From Actinomycetota bacterium (GTDB taxonomy: Bacteria > Actinomycetota > Actinomycetes > S36-B12): DNA of 64,000 nucleotides. The translations under genes were made by a program, and so were the position numbers. Of this stretch, positions 17,067 through 25,823 are shown piece after piece. Below the pieces are notes generated by a model, which searched no databases, had not been told where the DNA came from, and worked only from the letters and a program-made list of their open reading frames with translations. Each line of letters begins with the position of its first letter. Within the stretch, counting starts at the first letter, position 1. The DNA is taken from the NCBI GenBank assembly GCA_030645615.1, contig JAUSNB010000054.1, positions 95,963 to 159,962 on the forward strand, written 5' to 3'.

Positions 17067-17134
17067 CCCGATGCGTCGTCACATGTGGCTACGCCGCGCC
17101 GATGGATTGCTGCCACAAGTGACGATGCATCGGG
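17067..17134 (-). terminator. 23-bp imperfect hairpin just after pepN
   Basis: Arms 17067-17089 and 17112-17134 are complementary at 21 of 23 positions around a 22-nt loop. The hairpin begins 3 nt beyond the pepN stop on the minus strand, so it is probably its terminator; it lacks a T-tract. Confidence 0.6.
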
Positions 17135-17137
17135 GGT

Positions 17138-19693
17138 TCAGCCCTGAGCGTCCCGGGCGCGGGCGCGCATCGCCCGCAGCACGCCGTCGCGGCCCTCGCC
17201 GATCAGCCGCCGCTGCCCGGCGTTGAGCTCGCCAGACAGGTACGCGTCCGTCGCCGCGATGGTCTCGTCATCGACAAGGAGCATGGGGTACATGCCCACC
17301 GTGATGTCCTGGGCCATCTCCGTCGTGCGCTCCTGCCACACCCGCGGCAGCGACTCGAAGTAGCGGGAGCGGTACGGCCGCAGCAGGTCGAGCTGGTCGC
17401 CCTGGACGAACCCGCCGATCGTGGCCTCGAGGATCGCGTTCGGCAGGTCGGTGCGATCGACGATGTCGGCCCACGCCAGCTCCTTAGCCTCGGCCGTGGG
17501 CCGGGCCGCACGGGCAAGGGCTGCCTGCCGCCGTCCCGTGGCGGTGTCGTCGGAGTCCAGTTCGCGCTCGATGGCGTCAACCTCGGCGCGGCCGGTGGCG
17601 GCCAGCCGCTGGAGCAGGAACCAGCGCAGGTCCGTGTCGATGGCCAGCCCCTCCCACACGAGGGAGCCGTCGAGCAAGGCGGCGACGGCGTCGAGCTGGG
17701 CACCGTCGGTGGCCGCGCCGACGAAGGCCCGGGCGAAGGCCAGCTGGTGGTCGCTGCCCGGCGCCGCGGCCTCGGCCAGCGCCCGGGTGGCGTCCGCCAG
17801 CCGGGACAGGTACCCGGTGCGATTCTCCGGCGCCGCGAACTGGTCGATGGCCAGCCGGAGCTGCCGCAGCACTCCCTGCACCACGCCCACGTCCGACTCG
17901 CGGCCGATCCCCGAGAGGACGAGGCGCAGGAAGTCGCCCGTGGACGCCTCCGCGTCGCGGGTCATGTCCCAGGCCGCCCCCCAGATCAAGGCACGCGCCA
18001 GCGGGTCGTTGAGGTCGCCGAGGTGCTCGGTGGCCGTGAGCCATGAGCGGGTGTCCAGCCGCACCTTGGCGAACGTCAGGTCGCCGTCGTTGACGAGCAG
18101 CAGGTCGGGCTGTGCGACTCCGGCGAGCTGCGCTACCTCGGTGCGGGCACCGATGACGTCCAGCTCGATGCGCTCGCGCAGGACGAGGCCCTCGGTGCCG
18201 AGGTCGTACAGGCCAAGCGCGATGCGGTGCGAGCGGAGGGTCGCCGCGACGCCCTCGGGCGATGACGGTGGCTCCTGCTCGATGCCGACGGAAACGTAGC
18301 GGCCGTCAGCGACGTCGACGACCGGGCGCAGCAGGTTTACCCCGCTGGTCTGCAGCCACTCGTGCGTCCAGCCGGACAGGTCGCGGCCGCTGGTGGCCTC
18401 CAGCTCGGAGAGGAGGTCGCGCAGCTCGGTGTTCTGCCAGGCGTGCTTGGTGAAGTAGTTCCGCACGCCCGCGAGGAACTGCTCCTCGCCGACCCACGCG
18501 ACAAGCTGGCGCAGGGCCGACGCGCCCTTGGCGTACGTGATGCCGTCGAAGTTGACCCGCACCGCGTCGAGGTCGACCATGTCCGCCGCGATCGGGTGGG
18601 TGGACGGCAACTGGTCCTGCCGGTAGGCCCATGCCTTGCGCAGGTTGGCGAAGGTCGTCCACGCGTCGGTGTAGCGCGTCGCGTTCACGTTGGCCCAGTG
18701 GGCGGCCCATTCGGCGAAAGACTCGTTCAGCCACAGGTCGTCCCACCACGTCATCGTGACGAGGTCACCGAACCACATATGGGCGAGCTCGTGCAGGATC
18801 GTGTTGGCCCGCTGCTCGTAGGCGGCATCGGTGACGCGGCTGCGGAACACGTAGTCCTCGAGGATGGTCACGCAGCCGGCGTTCTCCATCGCACCGGCAT
18901 TGAACTCCGGAACGAAGAGCTGGTCGTACTTCGCGAACGGGTACGCGACGCCGAACTGCTCCTCGAAGAACGCGAAGCCCTGCTTGGTCACCGTGAGGAT
19001 CTCGTCGGAGTCCAGGAACTGCGCCAGCGATTCGCGGCAGTACACGTCCAGGGGGTAGGTGCCGTACGTGCCGGTGTAGGAGTCCTGCACGCGGTGGTAC
19101 GGGCCGGCGACCAGCGCGGTGATGTAGGTGGAGATGCGCGGGGTCGGCTCGAACGCCCACGTCGCGTGCCCATCGTCGTCCAGCGCAGGGTCGGGGGTGG
19201 GGGAGTTGCTGACGACCTTCCAGTGGCCGGGCGTCGTGACGGTCAGCTGCCAGGTGGCCTTGAGGTCGGGCTGCTCGAAGCACGCGTACATGCGGCGCGC
19301 GTCGGCCGACTCGAACTGCGTGTAGAGATAGGTCTCCTTGTCGACGGGGTCGACGAAGCGGTGCAGGCCCTCGCCGGTGTTCATGTACGTGCACTGCGCG
19401 GTCACGGTCACCACGTTGCTGGCCTGCAGGGCGGGGAGAGTGATGCGCGGGCCGTCGACTACGGCCGACAAGTCGAGCGCCGTCCCGTTCAGCACGACCG
19501 AGTGGACGGAGTGCGCGATCAGGTCGATCCACGTGGACGAGCCCGGCTCCCGGCAGGTGAACGCGACGGTGGTGACGGAGGGGAAGGTGGGCTCGAGGTT
19601 CGTGACGTCGATGGTGACGTCGTACGACTCGACGGCGATCAGCGCTGAGCGCTCCTTGGCCTCGGCCCGGGTCAGGTTCTCGGAAGCAGTCAT
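17138..19693 (-). CDS. pepN: Aminopeptidase N (M1 family zinc metallopeptidase)
   Basis: Cytoplasmic 851-residue aminopeptidase removing N-terminal residues from peptides. Seen: substrate-anchoring NAGAMEN near 265-271, zinc motif HELAHMWFGDL at 301-311 with the third ligand Glu324 in WLNESFAEW, and a C-terminal ERAP1_C-like helical domain. Length is standard for actinobacterial PepN. The ATG at 19693 starts MTASENLTRAEA, the usual actinobacterial N-terminus; the upstream extension overlaps the divergent promoter. Divergent from the DCC gene with 28 bp between starts. Confidence 0.96.
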   Translation of the reverse strand: MTASENLTRAEAKERSALIAVESYDVTIDVTNLEPTFPSVTTVAFTCREPGSSTWIDLIAHSVHSVVLNGTALDLSAVVDGPRITLPALQASNVVTVTAQCTYMNTGEGLHRFVDPVDKETYLYTQFESADARRMYACFEQPDLKATWQLTVTTPGHWKVVSNSPTPDPALDDDGHATWAFEPTPRISTYITALVAGPYHRVQDSYTGTYGTYPLDVYCRESLAQFLDSDEILTVTKQGFAFFEEQFGVAYPFAKYDQLFVPEFNAGAMENAGCVTILEDYVFRSRVTDAAYEQRANTILHELAHMWFGDLVTMTWWDDLWLNESFAEWAAHWANVNATRYTDAWTTFANLRKAWAYRQDQLPSTHPIAADMVDLDAVRVNFDGITYAKGASALRQLVAWVGEEQFLAGVRNYFTKHAWQNTELRDLLSELEATSGRDLSGWTHEWLQTSGVNLLRPVVDVADGRYVSVGIEQEPPSSPEGVAATLRSHRIALGLYDLGTEGLVLRERIELDVIGARTEVAQLAGVAQPDLLLVNDGDLTFAKVRLDTRSWLTATEHLGDLNDPLARALIWGAAWDMTRDAEASTGDFLRLVLSGIGRESDVGVVQGVLRQLRLAIDQFAAPENRTGYLSRLADATRALAEAAAPGSDHQLAFARAFVGAATDGAQLDAVAALLDGSLVWEGLAIDTDLRWFLLQRLAATGRAEVDAIERELDSDDTATGRRQAALARAARPTAEAKELAWADIVDRTDLPNAILEATIGGFVQGDQLDLLRPYRSRYFESLPRVWQERTTEMAQDITVGMYPMLLVDDETIAATDAYLSGELNAGQRRLIGEGRDGVLRAMRARARDAQG

Positions 19694-19708
19694 GCCCGCA
19701 TCTTGCAC

Positions 19709-19714
19709 TAGGTT
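19709..19714 (+). promoter_or_regulatory. Putative leaderless -10 box for DCC/nei genes
   Basis: TAGGTT 7 nt before the GTG at 19722; lies in the 28-bp divergent spacer with pepN. Confidence 0.4.
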
Positions 19715-19721
19715 CGCAGGC

Positions 19722-20102
19722 GTGCTCACCGCGGGACGGCCCAGCGCCACGGTCGTATTCGATGGCGATTGCGCCTTCTGCACGACGAGCGCGGCACGGC
19801 TCGCCTCGTGGTCCGCGGGGCACCTGGAGGTCGTCCCGTGGCAGCGGGCGGACCTCGCCGCGCTCGGGCTGACGGCCCGGGAGTGCGCGGCCGCCGTGCA
19901 GTATGTCGGGCCCGAGGGGCACTACGCGGCCGGCGCAGCGGTCTCGCGGGCGCTGCAGCGGTGTCGCTCGCCGTGGCGCGAGGCGGGCCGGCTGCTCGGG
20001 CACCGGGCGCTGGCGCCCTTCACCGAGCGCATCTACGCCGTCGTTGCGGTCAACCGGCACCGGCTGCCCGGCGGGACGCCCGCGTGCCAGGTGGACGGAT
20101 AG
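19722..20102 (+). CDS. DCC1-like thiol-disulfide oxidoreductase family protein (DUF393)
   Basis: 126-residue thioredoxin-like small protein. VVFDGDCAFC near residues 11-20 is the family signature, with the redox pair Cys17 and Cys20. A second family-typical block occurs at the C-terminus (ERIYAVVAVNRHRLPGGTPAC). Reaction partner unknown. The GTG start puts the signature at the usual distance from the N-terminus and has a TAGGTT box 7 nt upstream. The nei gene starts 3 bp after its stop. Confidence 0.87.
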   Translation: MLTAGRPSATVVFDGDCAFCTTSAARLASWSAGHLEVVPWQRADLAALGLTARECAAAVQYVGPEGHYAAGAAVSRALQRCRSPWREAGRLLGHRALAPFTERIYAVVAVNRHRLPGGTPACQVDG

Positions 20103-20105
20103 GCG

Positions 20106-20915
20106 ATGCCCGAGGGACACGTCGTCCACGCCCTCGCCAGGCGGCTGGGCCGGATGTTCGTGGGACAGGCCGTGCGGGTGGACAGTCCGCAGGGCCGCTT
20201 CTGGGACGGGGCGGCGCTCGTCGACGGCCAGGTCGTCGCCAAGGTCGAGGCGCATGGGAAGCACCTGTTCATCGGGTTCGCGAACCGCGGGTGGATGCAC
20301 GTCCACCTCGGGCTGTACGGCAAGTGGCGGTTCGGCGACGGCGACCCACCGGTCCCGGTCGGCCAGGTGCGGGCCCGCATCGTCGGCGACGGGGCCTGGG
20401 CGGAACTGCGCGGGCCGTCCGTCTGCGAGGTGCTCGACGACCTCGGCCGGCGTGACGCGATCCGCCGAATAGGTCCTGATCCGATCCGGCGGGACGCCGA
20501 TCCGGGCCCGGCCTGGGAGAAGGCGAGCCGGTCTGCCTCGCCGATCGGGATACTGCTGATGGACCAGGCGGTGATCTCGGGCGTGGGCAACATCTACCGG
20601 GCGGAGGTCCTGTTCCGGCACGGCATCAGCCCGTATCGGCCCAGCCGGGAGGTGACCCGCGAGGAGTTCGACGCGGTCTGGGCGGACCTCGTCGGGCTCA
20701 TGCGCGATGGGGCCAGGCGCGGCCGGATCGACACCGTTCGCCGGGAGCACACACCGCGCGCGATGGGCCGGCCTCCGCGCCGCGACCGGCATGGCGGCGA
20801 GGTCTACGTCTATCGCCGGACAGGGCGGCCGTGCCTGGCCTGCGGCACGCCCGTCGCCAGCGCCGACCTGAACGGCCGGACGTTGTACTGGTGCCCGGGG
20901 TGCCAGCCGACCTAG
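20106..20915 (+). CDS. nei: Fpg/Nei-family DNA glycosylase (endonuclease VIII type)
   Basis: Base-excision repair enzyme removing oxidised bases with AP-lyase activity; 269 residues. The N-terminus MPEGH carries the Pro2 nucleophile and Glu3, and the PEGH form points to the Nei rather than Fpg (PELP) branch. The helix-two-turn-helix lies around QAVISGVGNIYRAEVLF, and the C-terminal zinc finger shows CLACGTP and CPGC. Overlaps the convergent DUF3159 gene by 4 bp. Confidence 0.93.
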   Translation: MPEGHVVHALARRLGRMFVGQAVRVDSPQGRFWDGAALVDGQVVAKVEAHGKHLFIGFANRGWMHVHLGLYGKWRFGDGDPPVPVGQVRARIVGDGAWAELRGPSVCEVLDDLGRRDAIRRIGPDPIRRDADPGPAWEKASRSASPIGILLMDQAVISGVGNIYRAEVLFRHGISPYRPSREVTREEFDAVWADLVGLMRDGARRGRIDTVRREHTPRAMGRPPRRDRHGGEVYVYRRTGRPCLACGTPVASADLNGRTLYWCPGCQPT

Positions 20916-21616
20916 GCCACGGCTGCGGCGGCGGCCACCTGGGGGTGCCGGATCCCGGGGTGGCCAGCGGGCAGCGAGCGCTTGATGATCATCCAGGAGA
21001 CGACGATCGTGACGATCGTGAGGCCGTAGAAGAAGGCGCCGGATGCGGCGAGGGCCCACAGCGAGTTCTGGTCGATGAAGACCATCAGCAGGACGGTCCT
21101 GACGAGGTTCAGCAGGGCCCAGGGCCACGAGGCAAGGCTGTATGCACGGAGCAGGGCCGGATCCTTGCGCCAGGTGAGCTTGGTGCCCACGACAGGACCG
21201 AGGACGACGCCGATCAGCGGCCAGCGGACGAGGTTGGCAACCACGAAGGCCAGCGCGGACATGGCATTGAGCAGCACGCGTGGCCAGAAGAAGTCCGCCG
21301 CGCTGCCCGTGCGGCTCGCGATGTACGCGCTGATGAGCACGATAAACAGTGAGCCAAGGGCACGGGCCGGGTGCTTGCGCTCGACCAGCCGCCACACCGT
21401 GAACACGAGCGCAAGGGCGACGGCGGCGCCGATGGCCCAGCCCAGCGCGCGGCTGTCGGCCCCCATCGCCAGGTAGATCGTGACGAACACCAGTGGCGGC
21501 AGGACGCTCTCCAGCGCTCCGCGCACGCCGCCCAGGAGCGTCACGAAAGGGTGCGGGAGGTTTTCCGACACGTCGTCGCGAAACTCTTGGATACCAGTCT
21601 CTTCCGGGCGATCCAC
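20912..21616 (-). CDS. DUF3159 integral membrane protein
   Basis: 234-residue multi-pass membrane protein with about six hydrophobic segments. Start FVTLLGGVRGALESVLPPLVF, then GSLFIVLISAYIASRTGSAADFF and WRKDPALLRAYSLASWPWA are the signature blocks of DUF3159, common in actinomycetes. Function unknown. The GTG at 21616 has TAACGT 6 nt upstream on the minus strand. Divergent from a methyltransferase gene with only 29 bp between starts. Confidence 0.9.
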   Translation of the reverse strand: MDRPEETGIQEFRDDVSENLPHPFVTLLGGVRGALESVLPPLVFVTIYLAMGADSRALGWAIGAAVALALVFTVWRLVERKHPARALGSLFIVLISAYIASRTGSAADFFWPRVLLNAMSALAFVVANLVRWPLIGVVLGPVVGTKLTWRKDPALLRAYSLASWPWALLNLVRTVLLMVFIDQNSLWALAASGAFFYGLTIVTIVVSWMIIKRSLPAGHPGIRHPQVAAAAAVA

Positions 21617-21622
21617 GGGGAC

Positions 21623-21628
21623 ACGTTA
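21623..21628 (-). promoter_or_regulatory. Putative leaderless -10 box for DUF3159 gene
   Basis: TAACGT on the minus strand, 6 nt before the GTG at 21616; 4 bp from the opposite-strand box at 21633-21638. Confidence 0.45.
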
Positions 21629-21632
21629 GCGC

Positions 21633-21638
21633 TACGGT
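21633..21638 (+). promoter_or_regulatory. Putative leaderless -10 box for methyltransferase gene
   Basis: TACGGT 7 nt before the GTG at 21646. The spacer also contains GGAG, which could instead act as a ribosome site. Confidence 0.4.
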
Positions 21639-21645
21639 CAGGAGC

Positions 21646-22458
21646 GTGACCGACTCCCTGGTGCAGGCGCAGGCGCTGCTCAACCGATGGCGTGACGACC
21701 TCGCGGCCTGGGCCATCCCTGACGACATCCTTCGGCAAGCACCGCAGGAACCCTGGATCCACCCGGTGTCGATGTTCACCGTCGACGAGGACATCCCGGA
21801 TTCGCATTCGCACCGGATCGCCCGCGCGGCGGTCCCGGCGGACGGCGTGGTGCTGGATGTCGGCAGCGGCGGCGGGCGCGCGTCGATGTCGTTGGTGCCG
21901 CCTGCGGGGACGGTCATCGCGGTCGACGAGCAGCAGGCGATGCTCGACGCTTTCGCAGACGCCGCGACGCGCCGTGGGGTGCGCGCGCAGATGCACCAGG
22001 GCAACTGGCCCGACGTCGCCGACGACGTGCCGATGGCCGACGTCGTGGTGTGCCACCACGTGGCCTTCAACGTGCGGGCGATCGGGCCGTTCCTGCAGGC
22101 GCTCGATGCCCATGCCCGCCACCGCGTGGTGCTCGAACTGCCGACGCACCATCCCCTCGCCGGCATGAGCCCGCTCTGGAAGCGGTTCTGGGACCTGGAC
22201 CGGCCCACCCGGCCGACCGCCCACGACCTCGGTGACATCGCCCAGGCGCTGGGGTTCGATGCGCACACCGACATCTGGGAGGACGAGACGTGGGGCAGGC
22301 GGGTCGCACTGCCCCAGGACGAGCGGGTGCGCTTCGCCCGGATCCGGCTATGCCTGCCGGAAGAGCGGGACGCGGAGGTCGCCGCCGCGCTGATCGAGCA
22401 GTACGACGCGGCGCCGCGCGAGGTGGCCACGATCTGGTGGGACGTTCGCCGACCCTGA
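21646..22458 (+). CDS. Class I SAM-dependent methyltransferase, substrate unknown
   Basis: 270 residues. The SAM-binding fold shows VVLDVGSGGGRASMSLVP (motif I), IAVDEQQAML (motif II) and MADVVVCHHVAFNV. Conserved N-terminal region EPWIHPVSMFTVD... is family-like in actinomycetes. No substrate-specific motif is visible. The GTG at 21646 is chosen because the upstream extension would overlap the divergent DUF3159 gene. Followed after 33 bp by the cysteine desulfurase-like gene, perhaps with its own start signal. Confidence 0.85.
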   Translation: MTDSLVQAQALLNRWRDDLAAWAIPDDILRQAPQEPWIHPVSMFTVDEDIPDSHSHRIARAAVPADGVVLDVGSGGGRASMSLVPPAGTVIAVDEQQAMLDAFADAATRRGVRAQMHQGNWPDVADDVPMADVVVCHHVAFNVRAIGPFLQALDAHARHRVVLELPTHHPLAGMSPLWKRFWDLDRPTRPTAHDLGDIAQALGFDAHTDIWEDETWGRRVALPQDERVRFARIRLCLPEERDAEVAAALIEQYDAAPREVATIWWDVRRP

Positions 22459-22491
22459 CCCCCCGCCGCCGAGCAGGGGTTAGATGGGGGC

Positions 22492-23742
22492 GTGACCTCA
22501 CGACCCGCGCCGGCGGACCCACCCGCGCCGGCGGGGTACGACGTGGATCGGCTGCGCGCCCGCATGCCCGCCCTGGCCAGCGGGGTGGCCTACTTCGACG
22601 GACCGGGCGGCACCCAGACGCCTGACCTCGTGGCAGACGCCATCGCGGCCGCCCTGACCGGCGGCCTGTCGAACCGGGGACGGGTCACCGCCGCCGAGCG
22701 GACCGCCGACGACCTCACCATCGGTGCTCGACTCGCGGCCGCCGACCTGCTGAACGCCGACCCGGGCGGCATCGTCTTCGGGCGCAGCATGACCGAACTG
22801 GCCTTCCAGGTAGCCCGCACGCTGGCCCAGGGCTGGGGTCCGGGTGACGAGGTCGTAGTGACCCGCCTCGACCACGATGCCAACATCCGCCCGTGGGTCA
22901 CCTATGCCGAGCGCTCCGGTGCCACCGTGCGATGGGCCGACTTCGACCCGCACACCGGCGGCCTGAGCATCGACGACGTCATGGGACTCGTGACCGACAA
23001 CACCCGCCTCGTCGCCGTCACCGGCGCATCCAACCTGCTGGGCACCCGGCCCGACATCGAGGCGATCGGTGCCGGCCTGGCCGACTCGGGCGCGCTGTAC
23101 TTCGTCGACGGGGTCCACCTGTCCGCGCACGTGGCCGTCGACGTCGCAGCGATCGGCGCGGACTTCTTCGCCTGCAGCCCCTACAAGTTCCTCGGACCGC
23201 ACCTGGGCCTGCTGGCCGCATCGCCCGCGCTGCTGGAGTCCATGCACCCGGACAAGCTGCGGCCGAGCACCGAGCAGGTGCCCGAGCGTTTCGAGCTGGG
23301 CACCCTGCCGTACGAGATGCTCGCCGGCGTGACGGCGGCCGTGGACATGCTTGCCGACCTGGTCCCGGGCGACGAGGGAACGTTGCCGCGCCGGGACCGG
23401 CTGGTCCGGTCGATGCAGGCTCTGGCGGTTTACGAGGAGGCACTGCACGGGCGGCTGAGGTCCGGCCTGGAGGGCATCGATGGCGTGCACTGCTACGGCC
23501 ACGCCGCTCGGCGCACTCCCACCGAGTTGTTCGCGATCGACGGCGTGGATTCCACGGATGCGTACCGGGCGCTGGCCGCGGTCGGGGTGAACGCCCCGGC
23601 CGGGTCCTTCTATGCCCTCGAGGCGGCGGAGCATCTGGGGCTGGGAGCGGCCGGTGCCATCAGGGCCGGACTGGCGCCCTACTCGAACGCCGAGGACGTC
23701 GACCGGCTGCTGGCCGGCATCGCGAGGATCGCCGCCGGCTAG
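22492..23742 (+). CDS. Cysteine desulfurase-like PLP-dependent enzyme
   Basis: Fold-type I aminotransferase-like protein of 416 residues, of the cysteine desulfurase-related family lacking clear SufS or IscS identity. The PLP Lys is in ACSPYKFLGPHLGLL, the aspartate pairing with the ring nitrogen in YFVDGVHLSAH, and the opening YFDGPGGTQTP is diagnostic of the desulfurase-like subgroup. The C-terminal small domain ends LAPYSNAEDVDRLL. No Fe-S assembly genes are near, so an NifS function is not supported by context. Convergent with the cytochrome gene, overlapping by 4 bp. Confidence 0.88.
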   Translation: MTSRPAPADPPAPAGYDVDRLRARMPALASGVAYFDGPGGTQTPDLVADAIAAALTGGLSNRGRVTAAERTADDLTIGARLAAADLLNADPGGIVFGRSMTELAFQVARTLAQGWGPGDEVVVTRLDHDANIRPWVTYAERSGATVRWADFDPHTGGLSIDDVMGLVTDNTRLVAVTGASNLLGTRPDIEAIGAGLADSGALYFVDGVHLSAHVAVDVAAIGADFFACSPYKFLGPHLGLLAASPALLESMHPDKLRPSTEQVPERFELGTLPYEMLAGVTAAVDMLADLVPGDEGTLPRRDRLVRSMQALAVYEEALHGRLRSGLEGIDGVHCYGHAARRTPTELFAIDGVDSTDAYRALAAVGVNAPAGSFYALEAAEHLGLGAAGAIRAGLAPYSNAEDVDRLLAGIARIAAG

Positions 23743-24359
23743 GCAGAGGTGCGCTCGGACTCGTCCGCCCACTCACCGTGCTCGCGACGGGCCCAGTCCA
23801 ACGGGACCTCGCCGGTGCGCATCCCTCGTCGCGCGGTCGCGTCGTTGAAGGCCATGTAGATGTGGCCGAGGACCACGATGACCATGGCCATCCCGAGCCA
23901 GTCGTGCACGAACGTCGCGCCTGTGCGCAGGTTGTCGGTGAACAGGCTGCTGAAGAACATCATCGCCCCGGTCGCGAGCATGACGAGGATCGCGCCGAGG
24001 GTGAAAGCCGCGTTGAGCTTCTGGCCCGCGTTGAACTTGCCGACCCGGATCCGGCCGGAGCGCCGGTCACGGCTGCGCAGCCAGGTCCAGTCCGCGGACG
24101 TGAACCGGTTGAGCCGGCCGGCATCGTCGCGGAAGGCCCGGGAGAACAGCGCCAGCACGATGGGGATCGGCAGGGCGAAGCCCGCGATCTCATGCACGAG
24201 GCCCACGAGTTGCCGGTTGCCGACGACGTTGCCGAGATCCGGCACGAACAGGAGGGCCGCCGTCACCATGAGGATCAGCGTGAGCACCGCGATGCTGCGG
24301 TGCGCCCATCGCTCGGCCCGCGCGAACCGACGAAGGGGCGGCACTGCGTCGTCAGACAT
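23739..24359 (-). CDS. Cytochrome b subunit (formate dehydrogenase gamma / b561-like)
   Basis: 206-residue membrane protein with four hydrophobic segments and conserved His residues consistent with di-haem b binding (ERWAHRS at the start, LVHEIAG, FVHDWLG, LGHIYMAF). Likely hands electrons between quinone and the molybdoenzyme encoded just upstream, with which its start overlaps by 8 bp. The pair is analogous to, but not clearly the same as, MsrP/MsrQ or YedYZ. Between helices 2 and 3 there is a basic cytoplasmic-type loop. Confidence 0.85.
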   Translation of the reverse strand: MSDDAVPPLRRFARAERWAHRSIAVLTLILMVTAALLFVPDLGNVVGNRQLVGLVHEIAGFALPIPIVLALFSRAFRDDAGRLNRFTSADWTWLRSRDRRSGRIRVGKFNAGQKLNAAFTLGAILVMLATGAMMFFSSLFTDNLRTGATFVHDWLGMAMVIVVLGHIYMAFNDATARRGMRTGEVPLDWARREHGEWADESERTSA

Positions 24360-25098
24360 TCGGGTCGTCGCTTCGCCCGTTCGATGCCCCGATGTACGCG
24401 TCGACGTCGTACCCGCGTTCCTCCCAGTAGCCCGGGGTCACGGTCCGGGCAACCTCGATGCCGCCGAGCCACTTGAGTGACTTGTACCCGTACATCGGCA
24501 CGACGTACAGCCGGACGGGTGCGCCGTGCTTGACCTGGATCGGCGCGCCGAACATGGATGTGGCCACCAGGACGTCCGGCTGCATCGCCTGCTCGAGGGT
24601 GAGGGACTCCGTGTACACGCCGTCGAAGGACGTGAAGCGAAGAGCCGCTGCGCCCTCCTCGACTCCCGCCCGCTCCAGGACGTCGCGCAGGAGGACGCCC
24701 GACCACGGGACGTCGTTGACGCGCCACCCCGTCACGCACTGGAAGTCCTTTGTCATGCCGGTCTGCGGCAGCGCTGCCAGGTCGGCGAGGCTGAGCGACA
24801 ACTCGCGGTCCACCATGCCGGTCACGGTGAGTCGGTAGTCCTCCGCTGCGACCTCCGGGTGCGGTGACGTCACCGAGTAGATGCGGAAGCCGCCCGCGGC
24901 GGGGATCACGGACGCCAGCGCCGGCGCGGTCGACGCCACCACCGTGCTCACGCCGTCGGACAGCCAGCGGCCAGTGGCCACTCCCACGGCGCCGAGCCCG
25001 ATCATCCCCAGGACGATGCGCCGGCCCACGGGGGCTCCGCGGCGCGGCCCTGCGGGCGCCGGGTCGGCCTGCTCCACGTCGGGTTCCGGGATGGCCAT
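24352..25098 (-). CDS. Sulfite-oxidase-family molybdopterin oxidoreductase
   Basis: 248-residue exported molybdoenzyme. An RR-containing N-terminus followed by a hydrophobic stretch (GRRIVLGMIGLGAVGVATG, 25-43) suggests a weak Tat signal or membrane anchor. The Mo-pterin domain shows KDFQCVTGWRVNDVPW with the Mo-coordinating Cys121, and the pterin-contact block KHGAPVRLYVVPMYGYKSLKW. Substrate unknown. ATG 25098 (MAIPEPD) is chosen over an upstream GTG at 25167, which would add residues in front of the signal. Operonic with the cytochrome b gene. Confidence 0.88.
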   Translation of the reverse strand: MAIPEPDVEQADPAPAGPRRGAPVGRRIVLGMIGLGAVGVATGRWLSDGVSTVVASTAPALASVIPAAGGFRIYSVTSPHPEVAAEDYRLTVTGMVDRELSLSLADLAALPQTGMTKDFQCVTGWRVNDVPWSGVLLRDVLERAGVEEGAAALRFTSFDGVYTESLTLEQAMQPDVLVATSMFGAPIQVKHGAPVRLYVVPMYGYKSLKWLGGIEVARTVTPGYWEERGYDVDAYIGASNGRSDDPNV

Positions 25099-25142
25099 GC
25101 CCCATGGGAACACACAACCGAGGGCCGCGCTATTGGTGAGCG

Positions 25143-25160
25143 CCTTACCGCTTCGTAAGG
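25143..25160. other. Short dyad upstream of the molybdoenzyme operon
   Basis: CCTTAC and GTAAGG flank six bases, 44 bp before the molybdoenzyme start and 28 bp past the DUF1697 stop. Could be an operator or a small terminator; nothing more can be said. Confidence 0.3.
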
Positions 25161-25188
25161 TCTCCACGGGGTGCCGGGCGCGGGGAAG

Positions 25189-25749
25189 CTACGTGCCGCA
25201 CAGAGCGACGAGCGCTGCCACGGTGGCCAGGTTGCGTGCCGTGCCGGCCCGGTGGGCGCCGGGTCCTCGAGTCATCAACGCCGACGCGAGGTCGCTCCTG
25301 CCGAAGCCATCGGGGGTGTGCAGGTACATGGTGGTCCCGGCGGCATGGACGCGGTCCCGGCTGCCCTTGGCCGCGACCGCCGCCTGCGCCTCGTCGAGCC
25401 TTGCCCGCGACGGGGCATCCAGAGGCGCGGGCAGGAAGAACACGTGCACCCGTCTCGGGTCCGGCTCGTCGCCGTACGGGTTGGCCGCCGTGACCGCCGC
25501 CAGGGCCGACGAGGACAGCGCGATGACGGGGATGTCGAGGCCGAGGTGCCCCGCGATGACGTTATGCACGTGCGCTGCGACAGCGGCCGGCCGAGCGCGC
25601 GGCTGGTCGAGCACGACGTTGCCGCTCTGGATGTACGTGCGCACGCGCTGGTAGCCGGCCTCGGCGAGAAGCCGACGCAGGTCCGCCATGGGCACGGTGT
25701 TGCGGCCGCCGACATTGACGCCTCGCAGGAGCGCGACGACAGTGGCCAT
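25189..25749 (-). CDS. DUF1697 family protein
   Basis: 186-residue soluble protein. MATVVALLRGVNVGGRN, the internal VRTYIQSGNVV block and HVFFLPAPL are DUF1697 hallmarks. The family has a ferredoxin-like fold and no assigned enzymatic activity. ATG 25749 is preceded by AAGGA about 8 nt upstream. Its promoter would face the rsgA leader region, sharing the AT-rich CATATG spot at 25790-25795. Confidence 0.9.
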   Translation of the reverse strand: MATVVALLRGVNVGGRNTVPMADLRRLLAEAGYQRVRTYIQSGNVVLDQPRARPAAVAAHVHNVIAGHLGLDIPVIALSSSALAAVTAANPYGDEPDPRRVHVFFLPAPLDAPSRARLDEAQAAVAAKGSRDRVHAAGTTMYLHTPDGFGRSDLASALMTRGPGAHRAGTARNLATVAALVALCGT

Positions 25750-25823
25750 TGCCGCATCCTTCCCCATCCGCGGCATGTGGCATATGCTTGCGGGGCAACG
25801 CCGACGCGAGAGGAGCACATTCC

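Noticed and set aside
18765..22565. A 1266-residue minus-strand ORF spanning several genes
   Set aside because: It is antisense or out-of-frame to the DCC, nei, methyltransferase and pepN genes, which have strong family motifs; long spurious frames are common in high-GC DNA.
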